Made by a program: the position numbers and the translations under genes. The notes beneath the pieces were generated by a model. It was not told the origin of the DNA. It did no database searches and saw nothing but the letters and a program-made list of their open reading frames with translations. Below are positions 42,376 through 50,908 of a DNA stretch of 64,000 nt, in pieces. How positions within the stretch are numbered: the stretch's first letter is position 1; each line of letters begins with the position of its first letter. The stretch comes from Phascolarctobacterium_A sp034086985. GTDB lineage: Bacteria; Bacillota; Negativicutes; Acidaminococcales; Acidaminococcaceae. The DNA lies in the NCBI GenBank assembly GCA_034086985.1, contig JAXDZG010000003.1, positions 48,660 through 112,659 on the forward strand, given 5' to 3'.

Positions 42376-42410
42376 AAAAAAGCCCACTCTTTTTTTAGAG
42401 TGAGCTTTTT
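42376..42410 (-). terminator. Intrinsic terminator after the exported repeat protein gene
   Basis: AAAAAGCCCACTCT (42376-42390) pairs with AGAGTGAGCTTTTT (42397-42410) with one mismatch and a T6 loop. It separates the 43388-42456 gene from the lptD-heptose-Wadjet run. Confidence 0.85.
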
Positions 42411-42455
42411 GTGATTTAATTATTTTATCAAATCAAGTAATTGCAATACTAACTA

Positions 42456-43388
42456 CTATGACTCTTGGTGAACCACACCCTGCAAGGATACATCTTCGCT
42501 AGTCTGTACAAAGGTCTCGCAGCCCACAGGAATAGTCACACTATTACCTTTAACAAAAGCACCGCCAACGATGCCCACTGGGCCCAGAATTACCATACCG
42601 CCAATAGCTGCACCGGCTGCGCCCGCAATGCTTTCAGCTTTTTGTTGAGCCAATTCGCCCACGGTCAGAGGGATCTTAGTACCGTCAACACCATAGATGT
42701 GGGTAAAGGTAATATCAATGCGGCCGTCCTTGCCGAAAATGCCGGGTTGTACAACCTTTTTAACTACACCAACGCCGGTAGCGCCTTTAGGCAGTACCAA
42801 AACATCATTTACATACAGATTATCGGCAGCCTTGAAGCTCACCTTATCGCCTTGGCGGCTCATCTTGGTGCTCATTTCACTAGTAAAGCTAATCTTAAAT
42901 ACGGAATCCTTGGGCAGTGTAACCTGCTGTACGGGAACCTTACCATCGGCATAAGAAGCAAGCTTCAAGAGCTCTTCCAAACGCCCGGACAAGGAACCGT
43001 TTTGCACTTGACCGTTGAGCAGCTTTTCTTGAGCTTCAATGCGATTTTTAGCAGGGCCACCAGACATGCTTTCATTAATACGCCATTCCACCACATTCAG
43101 CTTAGTAGCAAAGGAGGCTTCACCATTTTCAGGACTGCCCTCCAAATAATCATACATATTATCCACACGATTTAAAATAGAGTCAGTAGTAACAGCGCCA
43201 TAAACATCGTCCTCAAGGCTATCCATGCGCTGGATCAAGGAACCACTCTGCTCCGTACCATAAAGCATTTTTTCCATAGCACCAATTTTGTCGGCTACGG
43301 GTACATTGGTCTCAGCTGCAAAGCCGGGCATTACCATCGTAAAGCAAAAAACAAACGTTAGCAAAAGTGTTGTAAGCTGTTTTTTCAA
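42456..43388 (-). CDS. Exported protein with N-terminal coiled repeats and a glycine-rich hydrophobic segment
   Basis: The 310-residue protein has a signal peptide cut after PGFAA. Residues ~35-150 contain degenerate helical repeats (EKMLYGTEQSGSLIQRM, EDDVYGAVTTDSILNRV, EKLLNGQVQNGSLSGRL) with the pattern [DE]xxxYG...GSLxxR. Residues ~155-240 form a beta-type domain, and ~255-285 are a Gly/Ala-rich hydrophobic stretch (AAGAAIGGMVILGPVGIVGGAFVKG) like those seen in surface-layer or outer-membrane-tethered proteins. I recall similar proteins in Negativicutes but no assigned function. Confidence 0.75.
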   Translation of the reverse strand: MKKQLTTLLLTFVFCFTMVMPGFAAETNVPVADKIGAMEKMLYGTEQSGSLIQRMDSLEDDVYGAVTTDSILNRVDNMYDYLEGSPENGEASFATKLNVVEWRINESMSGGPAKNRIEAQEKLLNGQVQNGSLSGRLEELLKLASYADGKVPVQQVTLPKDSVFKISFTSEMSTKMSRQGDKVSFKAADNLYVNDVLVLPKGATGVGVVKKVVQPGIFGKDGRIDITFTHIYGVDGTKIPLTVGELAQQKAESIAGAAGAAIGGMVILGPVGIVGGAFVKGNSVTIPVGCETFVQTSEDVSLQGVVHQES

Positions 43389-43445
43389 TTTTCATACCTC
43401 CAATCAGAGTTTTCCATATATGTATAATTATAACATAACCAACGC

Positions 43446-43485
43446 TAAAAAAATAGCTTACCTGCTCAAGAAACAGGTAAGCTAT
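43446..43485 (-). terminator. Intrinsic terminator at the end of the envelope/cytoskeleton locus
   Basis: A 12-bp perfect stem (43453-43464 with 43474-43485) is followed on the minus strand by a T-rich run (A7 on the plus strand at 43447-43453). It closes the minus-strand run that starts at 58300. Confidence 0.9.
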
Positions 43486-43490
43486 GCAAA

Positions 43491-44396
43491 TTATTTTTGA
43501 AAATTGGACAAGCTTTCCGCAACAGCTGCTTCTAACTCATCCATTTTGGCAAAGCGACGACGGTGCTGGGCCCGTTTAGAAGGCTTCAGCTCCTCCATGG
43601 ACTTACGATACTCCGCTACAGGCATAATATAAAAACGTCTGTCAGAGCATTGCTTACCCTCGCACTCCTGCCAAAAGGCGCCAAAATCCGTCTTCAGCTT
43701 GCGGTCCATGCGCACATGGCTCATAGCATAATAGCCTTCGTTGGCCACTGCGTAAATGCTTTCAATTCCCATGGCCTTGGCAAGGCTACGTAATCCGTAG
43801 AAAATTAAATTCTTGGTACGATAGCCAAAGAAGGCTTTGGTCAAGCCCTTAATTAGGTCGTTACCATTTTGCGGGCCCTGCAATGCACCAATATAAATTA
43901 CATTTTTGCCATCATTAGGATTTTTGGCGAACCAGAACATTATTTGGTAAAGCTCCTCACCCTCATAGCTCAAAACCAAGGATAGGCAGCCCTCCTTGCG
44001 CTGACCAGCATGGAACCACAGGCTCATGGTTAAGGGCTTATCTAAGTAAGAGTCCTCCCAAAGCTGCACTTGCTTATGTTCAACATAAAGCTCATCCATA
44101 AGCTCAGGCTTAAAGAAGTGCTCCATAATCAGCACATGGTCCTTCACTAGCTGCATGCGCTCCTCCCAAGTAGAGCCCTTATAAAAGAAGGTACGTGTAG
44201 CCTGCTCCACGAAGGAAGGATTGCCCCTAAGCCACTTTTCTCTATGCTCATTAGCGTCAAAAAAATCCAGCAAGTCATTAACCATACTGCTATGCAAGCG
44301 ACAACGAGTGCGAAAAACCACATAACGCTTCATTTCCTTAAGAATATTGGTTTGGTATAAGCTTTTACCGATATATTCTAAAATATTTTTCTCCAT
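43491..44396 (-). CDS. VirK/YbjX family protein (DUF535)
   Basis: The 301-residue protein matches the VirK/YbjX family: LWFHAGQRKEGCLSLVLSYEGEELYQIMFWF, VIYIGALQGPQNGNDLIKGLTKAFFGYRTKNLIFYGLRSLAKAMGI and VANEGYYAM, ending in a basic RRFAKMDELE. Members in enterics affect surface properties and resistance to antimicrobial peptides, but their activity is unknown. No signal peptide is seen. It is the last gene before a strong terminator, 19 bases after a secreted protein gene. Confidence 0.82.
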   Translation of the reverse strand: MEKNILEYIGKSLYQTNILKEMKRYVVFRTRCRLHSSMVNDLLDFFDANEHREKWLRGNPSFVEQATRTFFYKGSTWEERMQLVKDHVLIMEHFFKPELMDELYVEHKQVQLWEDSYLDKPLTMSLWFHAGQRKEGCLSLVLSYEGEELYQIMFWFAKNPNDGKNVIYIGALQGPQNGNDLIKGLTKAFFGYRTKNLIFYGLRSLAKAMGIESIYAVANEGYYAMSHVRMDRKLKTDFGAFWQECEGKQCSDRRFYIMPVAEYRKSMEELKPSKRAQHRRRFAKMDELEAAVAESLSNFQK

Positions 44397-44415
44397 GAGT
44401 TACCCCAATATAGTC

Positions 44416-45255
44416 TTATTTCTTTTCTTCTCGATAAAACATATACTTATCTCGTACAGCACTTTCTGCATCTTTATCTGATACAAAGCATGCTTGTTGA
44501 GTTTCCTTTCGAGAAAGAAGCTTATCCTCGTAGGTGCACAGCTCAAACTCGCCGCCAACTTTTTCGTAGCTGGTTGGTCCAGTACGTTGGCAATATACCT
44601 TCCCTTTATAGTACACCCTATCATCAGGATTATACGCATAGGTAACCAATACTAATTTGTTGCTTTCATCTGCATCTACACCAGAAGCTCTATTATCCAA
44701 GAAGCATAACCAATCCTCAAACCCAACTTTATTATCTTTTAGCAGCATTTTATTAAAGCCATCCGGTAATTCTGGCATTTCCATATCGGATACAGTTGCT
44801 TTTGCTTTTTCTTTATAGACATCCGGAGCATAATAGAAAGGCTCGGAGCCATTCATCGGTATTCTTCTTTGAACATCCAACTCCTCAGCCGATTTTAAAG
44901 TTCCATCTAGATAAAATACTTTTCTTTCCTTTTCTTTATAGTAGCTTTTATCTTTGGCAATTTGAACCCATGTTAAGACAATTTCATTTTGTGCTTTAAC
45001 AATTTCGGCTAACCAAAAGCCAAAATCACCTCTGTTAGCTTTACTCTTGTGAAATCTAATGGATGCAACATCCATTCCATAAATCACCTTGGTGCCACTG
45101 GGATTGTGCCCGCTAGGAAGAACCTGATCTTGTAAATGCATCCATACAGGTTTTATTTCTTCCTCAGCCTTTTTTGCAAGCGCAAAACCTATGTTATTTA
45201 TGCACAGTACCATAAGGAAGCTCATAAGAAATAATAATACTTTATTTTTAATCAC
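44416..45255 (-). CDS. Secreted protein of unknown function
   Basis: The 279-residue protein has a clear signal peptide (IKNKVLLFLMSFLMVLCINNIGFA). The mature part is charged with several Trp and Tyr; it includes VIYGMDVASIRFHK and LVLVTYAYNPDDRVYYKGKVYC, a layout loosely like the surface-adhesin-E-like proteins encoded upstream (short beta domains reporting a word such as VxxVTYxY). No catalytic motif is seen. It belongs to the minus-strand envelope run and is separated from the phosphatase gene by 23 bases. Confidence 0.6.
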   Translation of the reverse strand: MIKNKVLLFLMSFLMVLCINNIGFALAKKAEEEIKPVWMHLQDQVLPSGHNPSGTKVIYGMDVASIRFHKSKANRGDFGFWLAEIVKAQNEIVLTWVQIAKDKSYYKEKERKVFYLDGTLKSAEELDVQRRIPMNGSEPFYYAPDVYKEKAKATVSDMEMPELPDGFNKMLLKDNKVGFEDWLCFLDNRASGVDADESNKLVLVTYAYNPDDRVYYKGKVYCQRTGPTSYEKVGGEFELCTYEDKLLSRKETQQACFVSDKDAESAVRDKYMFYREEKK

Positions 45256-45278
45256 GATAACACACGCTCCTAATAAAA

Positions 45279-46169
45279 CTATAACATAGCCTCATTATCC
45301 TTCTCAACTTTTAACTTGGCTTGTAAATCCTTGATTTCTTTATCACTAAACTTTAAAGCCACTTTAAAGAAATTAACAGCAGCCTCTTCCGGTACAATAC
45401 CATATAAGCTGATATTATCAGGTACCCCCTGTAAGTCATTTGCACACTCAGGATGAGCTATGTAGTAAATGATCTTGTCTGCTTTAAACTTCCTAAGAAT
45501 TTCATATTCATAGCTTTGCGGTTTAATATGATAATAATTGCAGAAGGTTTGCAAATAGTCCTTGCGCAAATCTTCTATGGATGCTCCAGCTAAGGCTGAG
45601 CAAAGCATGGAAAATATGCCAGCTCTATCGCGTCCGAGACGGCAATGCACTAAATACGGTCCATCGTTGTCAAGCATAAAGCGGAATGCTTCAGCAATAT
45701 TGGGCCAATCCTTTGATTCTAGACCATCTCCACGCAAATGCACGCTGTATATTTTACCTTTTTTATACAAGCCATAGCAATATTTCTTTCTAGTTCCGGA
45801 ATTTTTAAAGTTATCCTTAACTTCATTTTCATTCTCTGCCAAATCAATTTCTGTCTTAATCCCTGCTACCATAGCTAATCTGTCAGCATAGGTATGTCTA
45901 ACCTTATTGCCATGAATATCTATGGGATTGCTGGAACGATAAACTGTTCTGGCTTTAATTCCAGTGGTTCTTATCTCCCTAAAGTTTGCAAAAACCTCGG
46001 CCGATTCATAATCATCTGGATTTCGTGTTACCTTGGATGAAATACTGCTATATACCTCACCCACTTTATTGGGAACAATAACTTTTTCCGGACTCGCAAA
46101 AGTTGATGCATAAGCAGAGCCTTGCAGCATAACCGCCAACAAGAACCCGCCAATGAACTTTTTAAACAT
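45279..46169 (-). CDS. Exported tyrosine/dual-specificity phosphatase
   Basis: The 296-residue protein has a signal peptide (MFKKFIGGFLLAVMLQGSAYAS) and a PTP-loop YLVHCRLGRDRAG, i.e. the HCx5R active site near residue 190. Upstream, FREIRTTGIKARTVYRSSNPI matches the N-terminal signature of the IphP-like (Tyr_phosphatase_3) group. It would dephosphorylate protein or phospholipid/inositol substrates outside the membrane. I start it at 46169 since GAGGAG lies eight to nine bases upstream; the frame is open to a TTG at 46184. Confidence 0.85.
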   Translation of the reverse strand: MFKKFIGGFLLAVMLQGSAYASTFASPEKVIVPNKVGEVYSSISSKVTRNPDDYESAEVFANFREIRTTGIKARTVYRSSNPIDIHGNKVRHTYADRLAMVAGIKTEIDLAENENEVKDNFKNSGTRKKYCYGLYKKGKIYSVHLRGDGLESKDWPNIAEAFRFMLDNDGPYLVHCRLGRDRAGIFSMLCSALAGASIEDLRKDYLQTFCNYYHIKPQSYEYEILRKFKADKIIYYIAHPECANDLQGVPDNISLYGIVPEEAAVNFFKVALKFSDKEIKDLQAKLKVEKDNEAML

Positions 46170-46206
46170 AGTACCACTCCTCAAGAATTATGGTCTATTC
46201 GTATTA

Positions 46207-46887
46207 TCAAAAATCTGCGATTACATCTTCTACAGGCGGCAGCTCAACGATAGGAGCTTCTGCGCCACCAGAAAGGCCTTCCTCCCAGTTTGCTACAGAG
46301 GCACTCTTATAATCAGGTAATTGAACTACTTCTTGCTGTGCTTGTTGTACCGGCTCTTCTCTTACAGGTTCTCTGTATACAATTTCCTCCTTGGGTTGTG
46401 TAGTCGGTTGCACTACGGGCCTTTCTACAGACTCGACCACAGGTTGCGGTGTTGGCTTTACAACGACTTCTTCTACAGGCTTAGGCACCGGGGCACTAAC
46501 GATTCCCTTATTCAGCAAATCCTGATAAACCTTATCTGTTAAATCACCCTTATTATATTGAACCCCTTTATTAGGAAGGGAAAATGTTTCTAGAACATTA
46601 CCACGATAATCATAAAGCTCACATTGGCTTGCACGGATGGTCATGGCTACTGGATCAATTACAACACCCCTGTAGTAACGTAGTGTTCTGTTTCTAGGGT
46701 CGGCTTGCAATAAAACCAACATAGCCTTTTGGCCATCTGCTTTTGCTGTTGCTATTTCATAAAAAATATAACTTTTATCCACATCTCTACGACCAATGTA
46801 CTCATATCTGATGGGATCAGGATTAAAGGCAAATGCCTGTGAACAGCATGCTACAAGCATCAAAACTAATAAAATGAGGCGTTTCAT
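46207..46887 (-). CDS. Secreted protein with proline/valine-rich tail
   Basis: The 226-residue protein has a signal peptide (MKRLILLVLMLVACCSQAFA), a ~110-residue domain beginning IRYEYIGRRDVDKSYIFYEIATAKADG, similar in shape to surface-adhesin-E-like domains, and then a ~70-residue low-complexity stretch of V/P/E/Q repeats (PKPVEEVVVKPTPQPVVESV). Such extended tails usually span peptidoglycan. Function unknown. It sits between the 122-residue secreted protein and the phosphatase. Confidence 0.65.
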   Translation of the reverse strand: MKRLILLVLMLVACCSQAFAFNPDPIRYEYIGRRDVDKSYIFYEIATAKADGQKAMLVLLQADPRNRTLRYYRGVVIDPVAMTIRASQCELYDYRGNVLETFSLPNKGVQYNKGDLTDKVYQDLLNKGIVSAPVPKPVEEVVVKPTPQPVVESVERPVVQPTTQPKEEIVYREPVREEPVQQAQQEVVQLPDYKSASVANWEEGLSGGAEAPIVELPPVEDVIADF

Positions 46888-46901
46888 AATTTTTCATCCT
46901 C

Positions 46902-47270
46902 CTACCACAATCTTTGGACTATCATATCTTCATTTAGTCCTAAAGCAACATTTTCTACTACCTTACTGCTACCCTGTTTAAAGGTGCCGTCGCTGTAGTA
47001 ATCCAGAGTTTTTAGGATTCTAGCTCTATCATTGCCCTTAGTATATTCTTTATACATCAATCTGTAGGTATCGAAGTTTTTATAATGATAACAAAGCCAA
47101 ACCCTAGCCACGTTACCATCATTCTTAATGCTGCTCTCATTATAGAAAGCTTCAATATTGTTTACATTTGCGTAATTAATCCATTGAGTACGGTCTATTT
47201 GAAAAGCACTACAAATAGAAGTAATTGCCAATGTCAAGATAAAAGCTACAAGGATAGCTATTTTTTTCAT
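46902..47270 (-). CDS. Small secreted surface-adhesin-E-like protein
   Basis: The 122-residue protein has a signal peptide (MKKIAILVAFILTLAITSICSA) followed by QWINYANVNNIEAFYNESSI...VARVWLCYHYKN and LKTLDYYSDGTF. This W-x-D/N-Y-x-N-x-x-SI / V-x-VW pattern is that of the adhesin-E-like family, common as multiple paralogues in Negativicutes; binding partners are unknown. It lies 15 bases after the PEGA-like gene. Confidence 0.7.
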   Translation of the reverse strand: MKKIAILVAFILTLAITSICSAFQIDRTQWINYANVNNIEAFYNESSIKNDGNVARVWLCYHYKNFDTYRLMYKEYTKGNDRARILKTLDYYSDGTFKQGSSKVVENVALGLNEDMIVQRLW

Positions 47271-47285
47271 GATGTCCCCTCCTAT

Positions 47286-48491
47286 TTATTTAGCTATTTG
47301 TGCCTTAAATGCATCTAGTGAATCCACAAGCAAGGCATTTTTCTCGATTTTCAGTGTTGTTTGGACGGTATAATTGAGCTTTTTACCCTTACCAGCTACT
47401 CCCAATAGTTCAGCCGCACCTTTAATATAAAAGCTCTTGCCACCATCTTTATTGATCAATTCTAGCTCGCCCAGGTTAATATTTTCCACAGGCATGCTTT
47501 TTAAAGAATTCTTCATAGCATAGTTTCTCATAGCATTATGAGCTTTGGTAATACGCTCATTTTTGTCTGCCATGGGTGTATACAAGGAAGCGCTCATAAC
47601 CATGCTCTCACTAGTACATGCCTGTTGCAAAATATCACTCAGCATATCCTTAACTGTATTTTCAGCAGCAGCTTTCACATTAGCGCCCAACTTGAATTCC
47701 TTTACTAGCGCAATTTTTCCTGCATTGGAAACATTCAGATTTTTGTCATAATCAAGGTCAAGTAAAGCATGCTTTAATTCTAGGCTATGCTTGCCCACGG
47801 TAACCTCAGCATCAGTACTACCACTAATGTCTTTACCATCCAAAGTAATTTGCGTGCCCTCCGGCAAATCGAAGGTAATAAGCACTTTTTGACCTTTAGA
47901 AACAGGAGGCTGAACTACTTCTTTATTCTTACCACCCGGAGCAGTTGGCGGTGTAGTATTATCTTTTTTACCGCCAAATGCGAAAAATCCCACAGCAGCA
48001 ATTACAACAGCAGCAATGGCACCATACATAATCATTTTCTTAGAACCACTTGCTTTTTCTTCTCCACCTTGCACCATCTCTTCCCTTACTTGTTCAGTGG
48101 GAGCGCTTGGAGCTTCAACAGGCTTCACTTCTTTGGGTTTCTTAATCTCTGTCTCTAAATAATCTAAGTCTTCTTTTATTGCTACACTAGCTTCTTCATC
48201 AGACAAAAAAGTTCTTGCATTACTGATAACATCTAATGCTAAAGACTTATCGCCTAGTTCATTAGACTTAGCTGCTAACTCAATGCACAAATCAGCATAT
48301 TCAGCAAGACAATTGTCATTAAACGCTTCCGCATCATAAAGTGCTCCAATCACACCTTGAAGGCCTTCATCATCTTGCATTTCTTTAAAAATCTTGTTAC
48401 ATTCTGCAGCTGTACAAGTATCTTCCCTTAAGCGAATTAAAAAGTCCTTTTTTAATTTAAGGAATTTTTCTTTATTCTCCATATTAATCAA
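47286..48491 (-). CDS. Single-pass membrane protein with PEGA-like external domain
   Basis: The 401-residue protein has a helical cytoplasmic part (~1-145), an acidic proline-containing linker, a membrane helix (~152-172, MIMYGAIAAVVIAAVGFFAFGG), a Pro/Thr/Gly linker and an external part. VLITFDLPEGTQITLDGKDISGSTDAEVTVGKHSLEL resembles a PEGA repeat, followed by a helical/beta domain with no known match. Inside-out topology suggests it links the cytoplasmic machinery to the envelope. It overlaps the Sel1 gene by 4 bases (ATGA-type coupling). Confidence 0.65.
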   Translation of the reverse strand: MINMENKEKFLKLKKDFLIRLREDTCTAAECNKIFKEMQDDEGLQGVIGALYDAEAFNDNCLAEYADLCIELAAKSNELGDKSLALDVISNARTFLSDEEASVAIKEDLDYLETEIKKPKEVKPVEAPSAPTEQVREEMVQGGEEKASGSKKMIMYGAIAAVVIAAVGFFAFGGKKDNTTPPTAPGGKNKEVVQPPVSKGQKVLITFDLPEGTQITLDGKDISGSTDAEVTVGKHSLELKHALLDLDYDKNLNVSNAGKIALVKEFKLGANVKAAAENTVKDMLSDILQQACTSESMVMSASLYTPMADKNERITKAHNAMRNYAMKNSLKSMPVENINLGELELINKDGGKSFYIKGAAELLGVAGKGKKLNYTVQTTLKIEKNALLVDSLDAFKAQIAK

Positions 48492-50137
48492 CTCCTATAG
48501 GTTTTAGCAACATGGGCTAATGCTAAAAGTAATTTCTCTATGGTAGCACCTTCTGAGAAGGTCTTTTTGGAATTATATTGATATTGACTACCATCAGCAC
48601 AAACAAGCTCTATAGTTCTCCCTTGTACAACTACATTCTTAATATTCTCTAACAGTGTATTAACACCATTGCTGGTGATGAGCTTCTTACTCGTCAGCAT
48701 TATTCCACTTCTTCCCATGAATGCAGGTATAGTAGCATCATCTAAAATTGCGAGCACATCAAAGGGAAGATTTCTTCCGGCATAATTATTATTAGCTGCC
48801 ACTATATACTTGGAATCAATACGGGGACAGAATTTCCAGTATTCTATATTTTTTGCCCCTACAATTCTGCCAACTATTTCTTTAGCCACATCCCGTTGAC
48901 TAAGGCCTTCGGCTTTCATAGCTTCTATTTCCTTGGCATAGGGAGTCTCTGGTTCTTTTTGTTCATCCTTTTGACTCAGTTTATTTGCGATAATCCCAGA
49001 AACAGCTGCGGCCAATGAATTTACAGCATCTAAATTTTCCGTACTAAACTCATCTGCTGGCTCTGCAACATGTGTTGCATCAGCATTGACAACAGTTTGA
49101 ACTATTGTAGTAGCTTTACTGATTCCAACATCAGCAGCAGGAGCATCTGACTCTAAATATGCTGCAGCCTCAGCAGACCCTTTGCTCTTGGCCTGACGCC
49201 ATAAGCTCATAGCTTCCTCCACCTTGACCCTGGTTCCCCAGCCATTCTTATACATTAGACCAAGCTTAACCATGGCTTCCACGTGTCCAGCCTTAGCTGC
49301 ACGCTTCATATAGGTAAAAGCAGATTTGTATTCCTCTCGCTTATAATAAATCAAGCCCAGATGTAGATTAGCTTCACTGCACTTTGCGTCCTTTGCCATG
49401 GAATACCAACTCATAGCCTGGTCAAGATCTTGAGGGAACCCATCTTGCCCATTTTCATAGAGCTCGCCCATCTTAATCATAGCACGCGGATACTGTCTTT
49501 TAGCTGCCTCTTCTAATGTATCTTTAGCCTCAGAAAGTTTATTATCTTGGAAGTAAAATTTATATAACGCATACATTGCCAAAATATTACCTTCCTGAGC
49601 AGAACGTTCAAAAAACTCCTTCAACTGCTCAGCATCCAGCAATACACATTCATAATCATCACAAAGCTTAGCTAGTTGAAAAGCAAAAAAATTATCTTCT
49701 TCGGCCTGGGCTAAAGCCTCTTGTGCTTCCTCGCTTTCTTCATCATCATAGATATCGATATACTCGTCTTCATCCATCAGGCACATATGACAAAGGAGAT
49801 CATCATTTTCACTGCCAAGACCCCATTGTTGTATAGCCATGCTGCTATCTCCAGTTACTCCCAAGCCCTCTGAGTACATAAGCCCCAAGAAATAATATGC
49901 TCTGGCACAGCCTTTGGCAGCAGCTTCATTAAAGTTCTTAAAAGCTTCAGGAAAACGTGCACTTAAAAAGTCTTGTTTGCCATAATGCAAATAGTCTTCT
50001 CCTGCATCTGCACCAGAATCACCTAAGCCACCAAAAGTCATCCCACTATTTTCTTCACCAAAATCATCAAAATCATTATTTGATTTTTCTCTACCCATGT
50101 TCCCCGTATCAAATTCTTCAAACTCATTCCAGGACAT
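48488..50137 (-). CDS. Sel1-repeat protein with C-terminal PH-like domain
   Basis: The 549-residue cytoplasmic protein has an acidic Gly/Asp-rich N-terminus, then Sel1-like TPR repeats (~60-330; ARAYYFLGLMYSEGLGVTGD, PRAMIKMGELYENGQDGFPQD, VEAMVKLGLMYKNGWG), an Ala/Val linker, and a C-terminal domain (~410-549) with DDATIPAFMGRSGIMLTSKKLI...IKNVVVQGRTIELVCADGS, which looks PH-like. Sel1 proteins are adaptors. It is 29 bases downstream of the 227-residue gene and overlaps the PEGA-like gene, so it belongs to the tubulin/Hsp70 locus. Confidence 0.75.
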   Translation of the reverse strand: MSWNEFEEFDTGNMGREKSNNDFDDFGEENSGMTFGGLGDSGADAGEDYLHYGKQDFLSARFPEAFKNFNEAAAKGCARAYYFLGLMYSEGLGVTGDSSMAIQQWGLGSENDDLLCHMCLMDEDEYIDIYDDEESEEAQEALAQAEEDNFFAFQLAKLCDDYECVLLDAEQLKEFFERSAQEGNILAMYALYKFYFQDNKLSEAKDTLEEAAKRQYPRAMIKMGELYENGQDGFPQDLDQAMSWYSMAKDAKCSEANLHLGLIYYKREEYKSAFTYMKRAAKAGHVEAMVKLGLMYKNGWGTRVKVEEAMSLWRQAKSKGSAEAAAYLESDAPAADVGISKATTIVQTVVNADATHVAEPADEFSTENLDAVNSLAAAVSGIIANKLSQKDEQKEPETPYAKEIEAMKAEGLSQRDVAKEIVGRIVGAKNIEYWKFCPRIDSKYIVAANNNYAGRNLPFDVLAILDDATIPAFMGRSGIMLTSKKLITSNGVNTLLENIKNVVVQGRTIELVCADGSQYQYNSKKTFSEGATIEKLLLALAHVAKTYRS

Positions 50138-50166
50138 GTCTATTCCTCCTAAAGCTGTATTGTTCC

Positions 50167-50850
50167 CTATCTGGCAAGAGCTATTTTGCCTTTCATTTTG
50201 AGGATAAAAGTTCCCTTATCATCTTGCACAAAAACGGCTGGCTTTTGCAAATTGATTAATTTGCCATCTAAAGCCGGTACATAGGTTATATCAAAGAAGT
50301 ACGGCAGAGCCAATCTAATAAAGTCTCTTTGACTATACTTCATGTCTGGCTCTGCAGGAGCTACAAAATAGATAAACTCATCCTGGATTTGCTCGCAATC
50401 TGCATAAAACATATTAGAGTCATAAGCCTCTTCCAGGCAAATTCTTTCTTTAAGCTCACCAGGCACCTGCTTCCAATCAAGGTATTTTTTGAGCTCTTTT
50501 ATTAAATCCTTAGCAATATCTAAATACAAATGGTATTCGCCATTGCCAGAGGCGTATTTCTCTCTAAACAAATCTATGCTCTTAAAAAGGCTCTGCTCCA
50601 CATCCATGGGCAAGCCTTCTTCATCTTCCTTTGCAATAGTAGGTAATTCAGCCACCACAGGAGCAGCTTGTATGGGCACATTAACCTCTAGCTCCTGCTG
50701 TTTTTCATTTCCTTGCTGCACTACTTCAGCAGTAATTTCTACGGCTTGACCAGCTTGCAGCAGTATCTGACTTAACATCTGTAGCTTTTCTTCCAAAACC
50801 TCTACTCTCTTTATTAATTGTTCAATAGAAATATTTTCAGCATTCTTCAT
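50167..50850 (-). CDS. Coiled-coil protein of unknown function
   Basis: The 227-residue protein has an N-terminal coiled coil (IEQLIKRVEVLEEKLQMLSQIL), a Val/Glu/Pro linker and a helical-then-beta C-terminal part (FREKYASGNGEYHLYLDIAKDLIKELKKYL; FIYFVAPAEPDMKYSQRDFIRLALPYFFD). A GrpE-like partner role for the neighbouring Hsp70-fold protein came to mind because of the coiled coil, but no GrpE signature is present. No signal peptide. I do not recognise a family. Confidence 0.6.
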   Translation of the reverse strand: MKNAENISIEQLIKRVEVLEEKLQMLSQILLQAGQAVEITAEVVQQGNEKQQELEVNVPIQAAPVVAELPTIAKEDEEGLPMDVEQSLFKSIDLFREKYASGNGEYHLYLDIAKDLIKELKKYLDWKQVPGELKERICLEEAYDSNMFYADCEQIQDEFIYFVAPAEPDMKYSQRDFIRLALPYFFDITYVPALDGKLINLQKPAVFVQDDKGTFILKMKGKIALAR

Positions 50851-50876
50851 TTTCTTTTACCAGTCCTATATAACAC

Positions 50877-50905
50877 AATAAAGGGTACTCAAGGTACCCT
50901 TTATT
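50877..50905 (-). terminator. Hairpin between the Hsp70-like gene and the coiled-coil gene
   Basis: AATAAAGGGTAC (50877-50888) pairs with GTACCCTTTATT (50894-50905) around a 5-base loop. On the minus strand the stem is followed by TGTGTTATA rather than a T run, so it may only reduce or process read-through to the downstream genes. Confidence 0.6.
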
Positions 50906-50908
50906 TTC

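Noticed and set aside
50167..50850. GrpE-like nucleotide exchange factor for the Hsp70-fold protein
   Set aside because: A coiled-coil N-terminus is present but no GrpE head-domain signature could be found.
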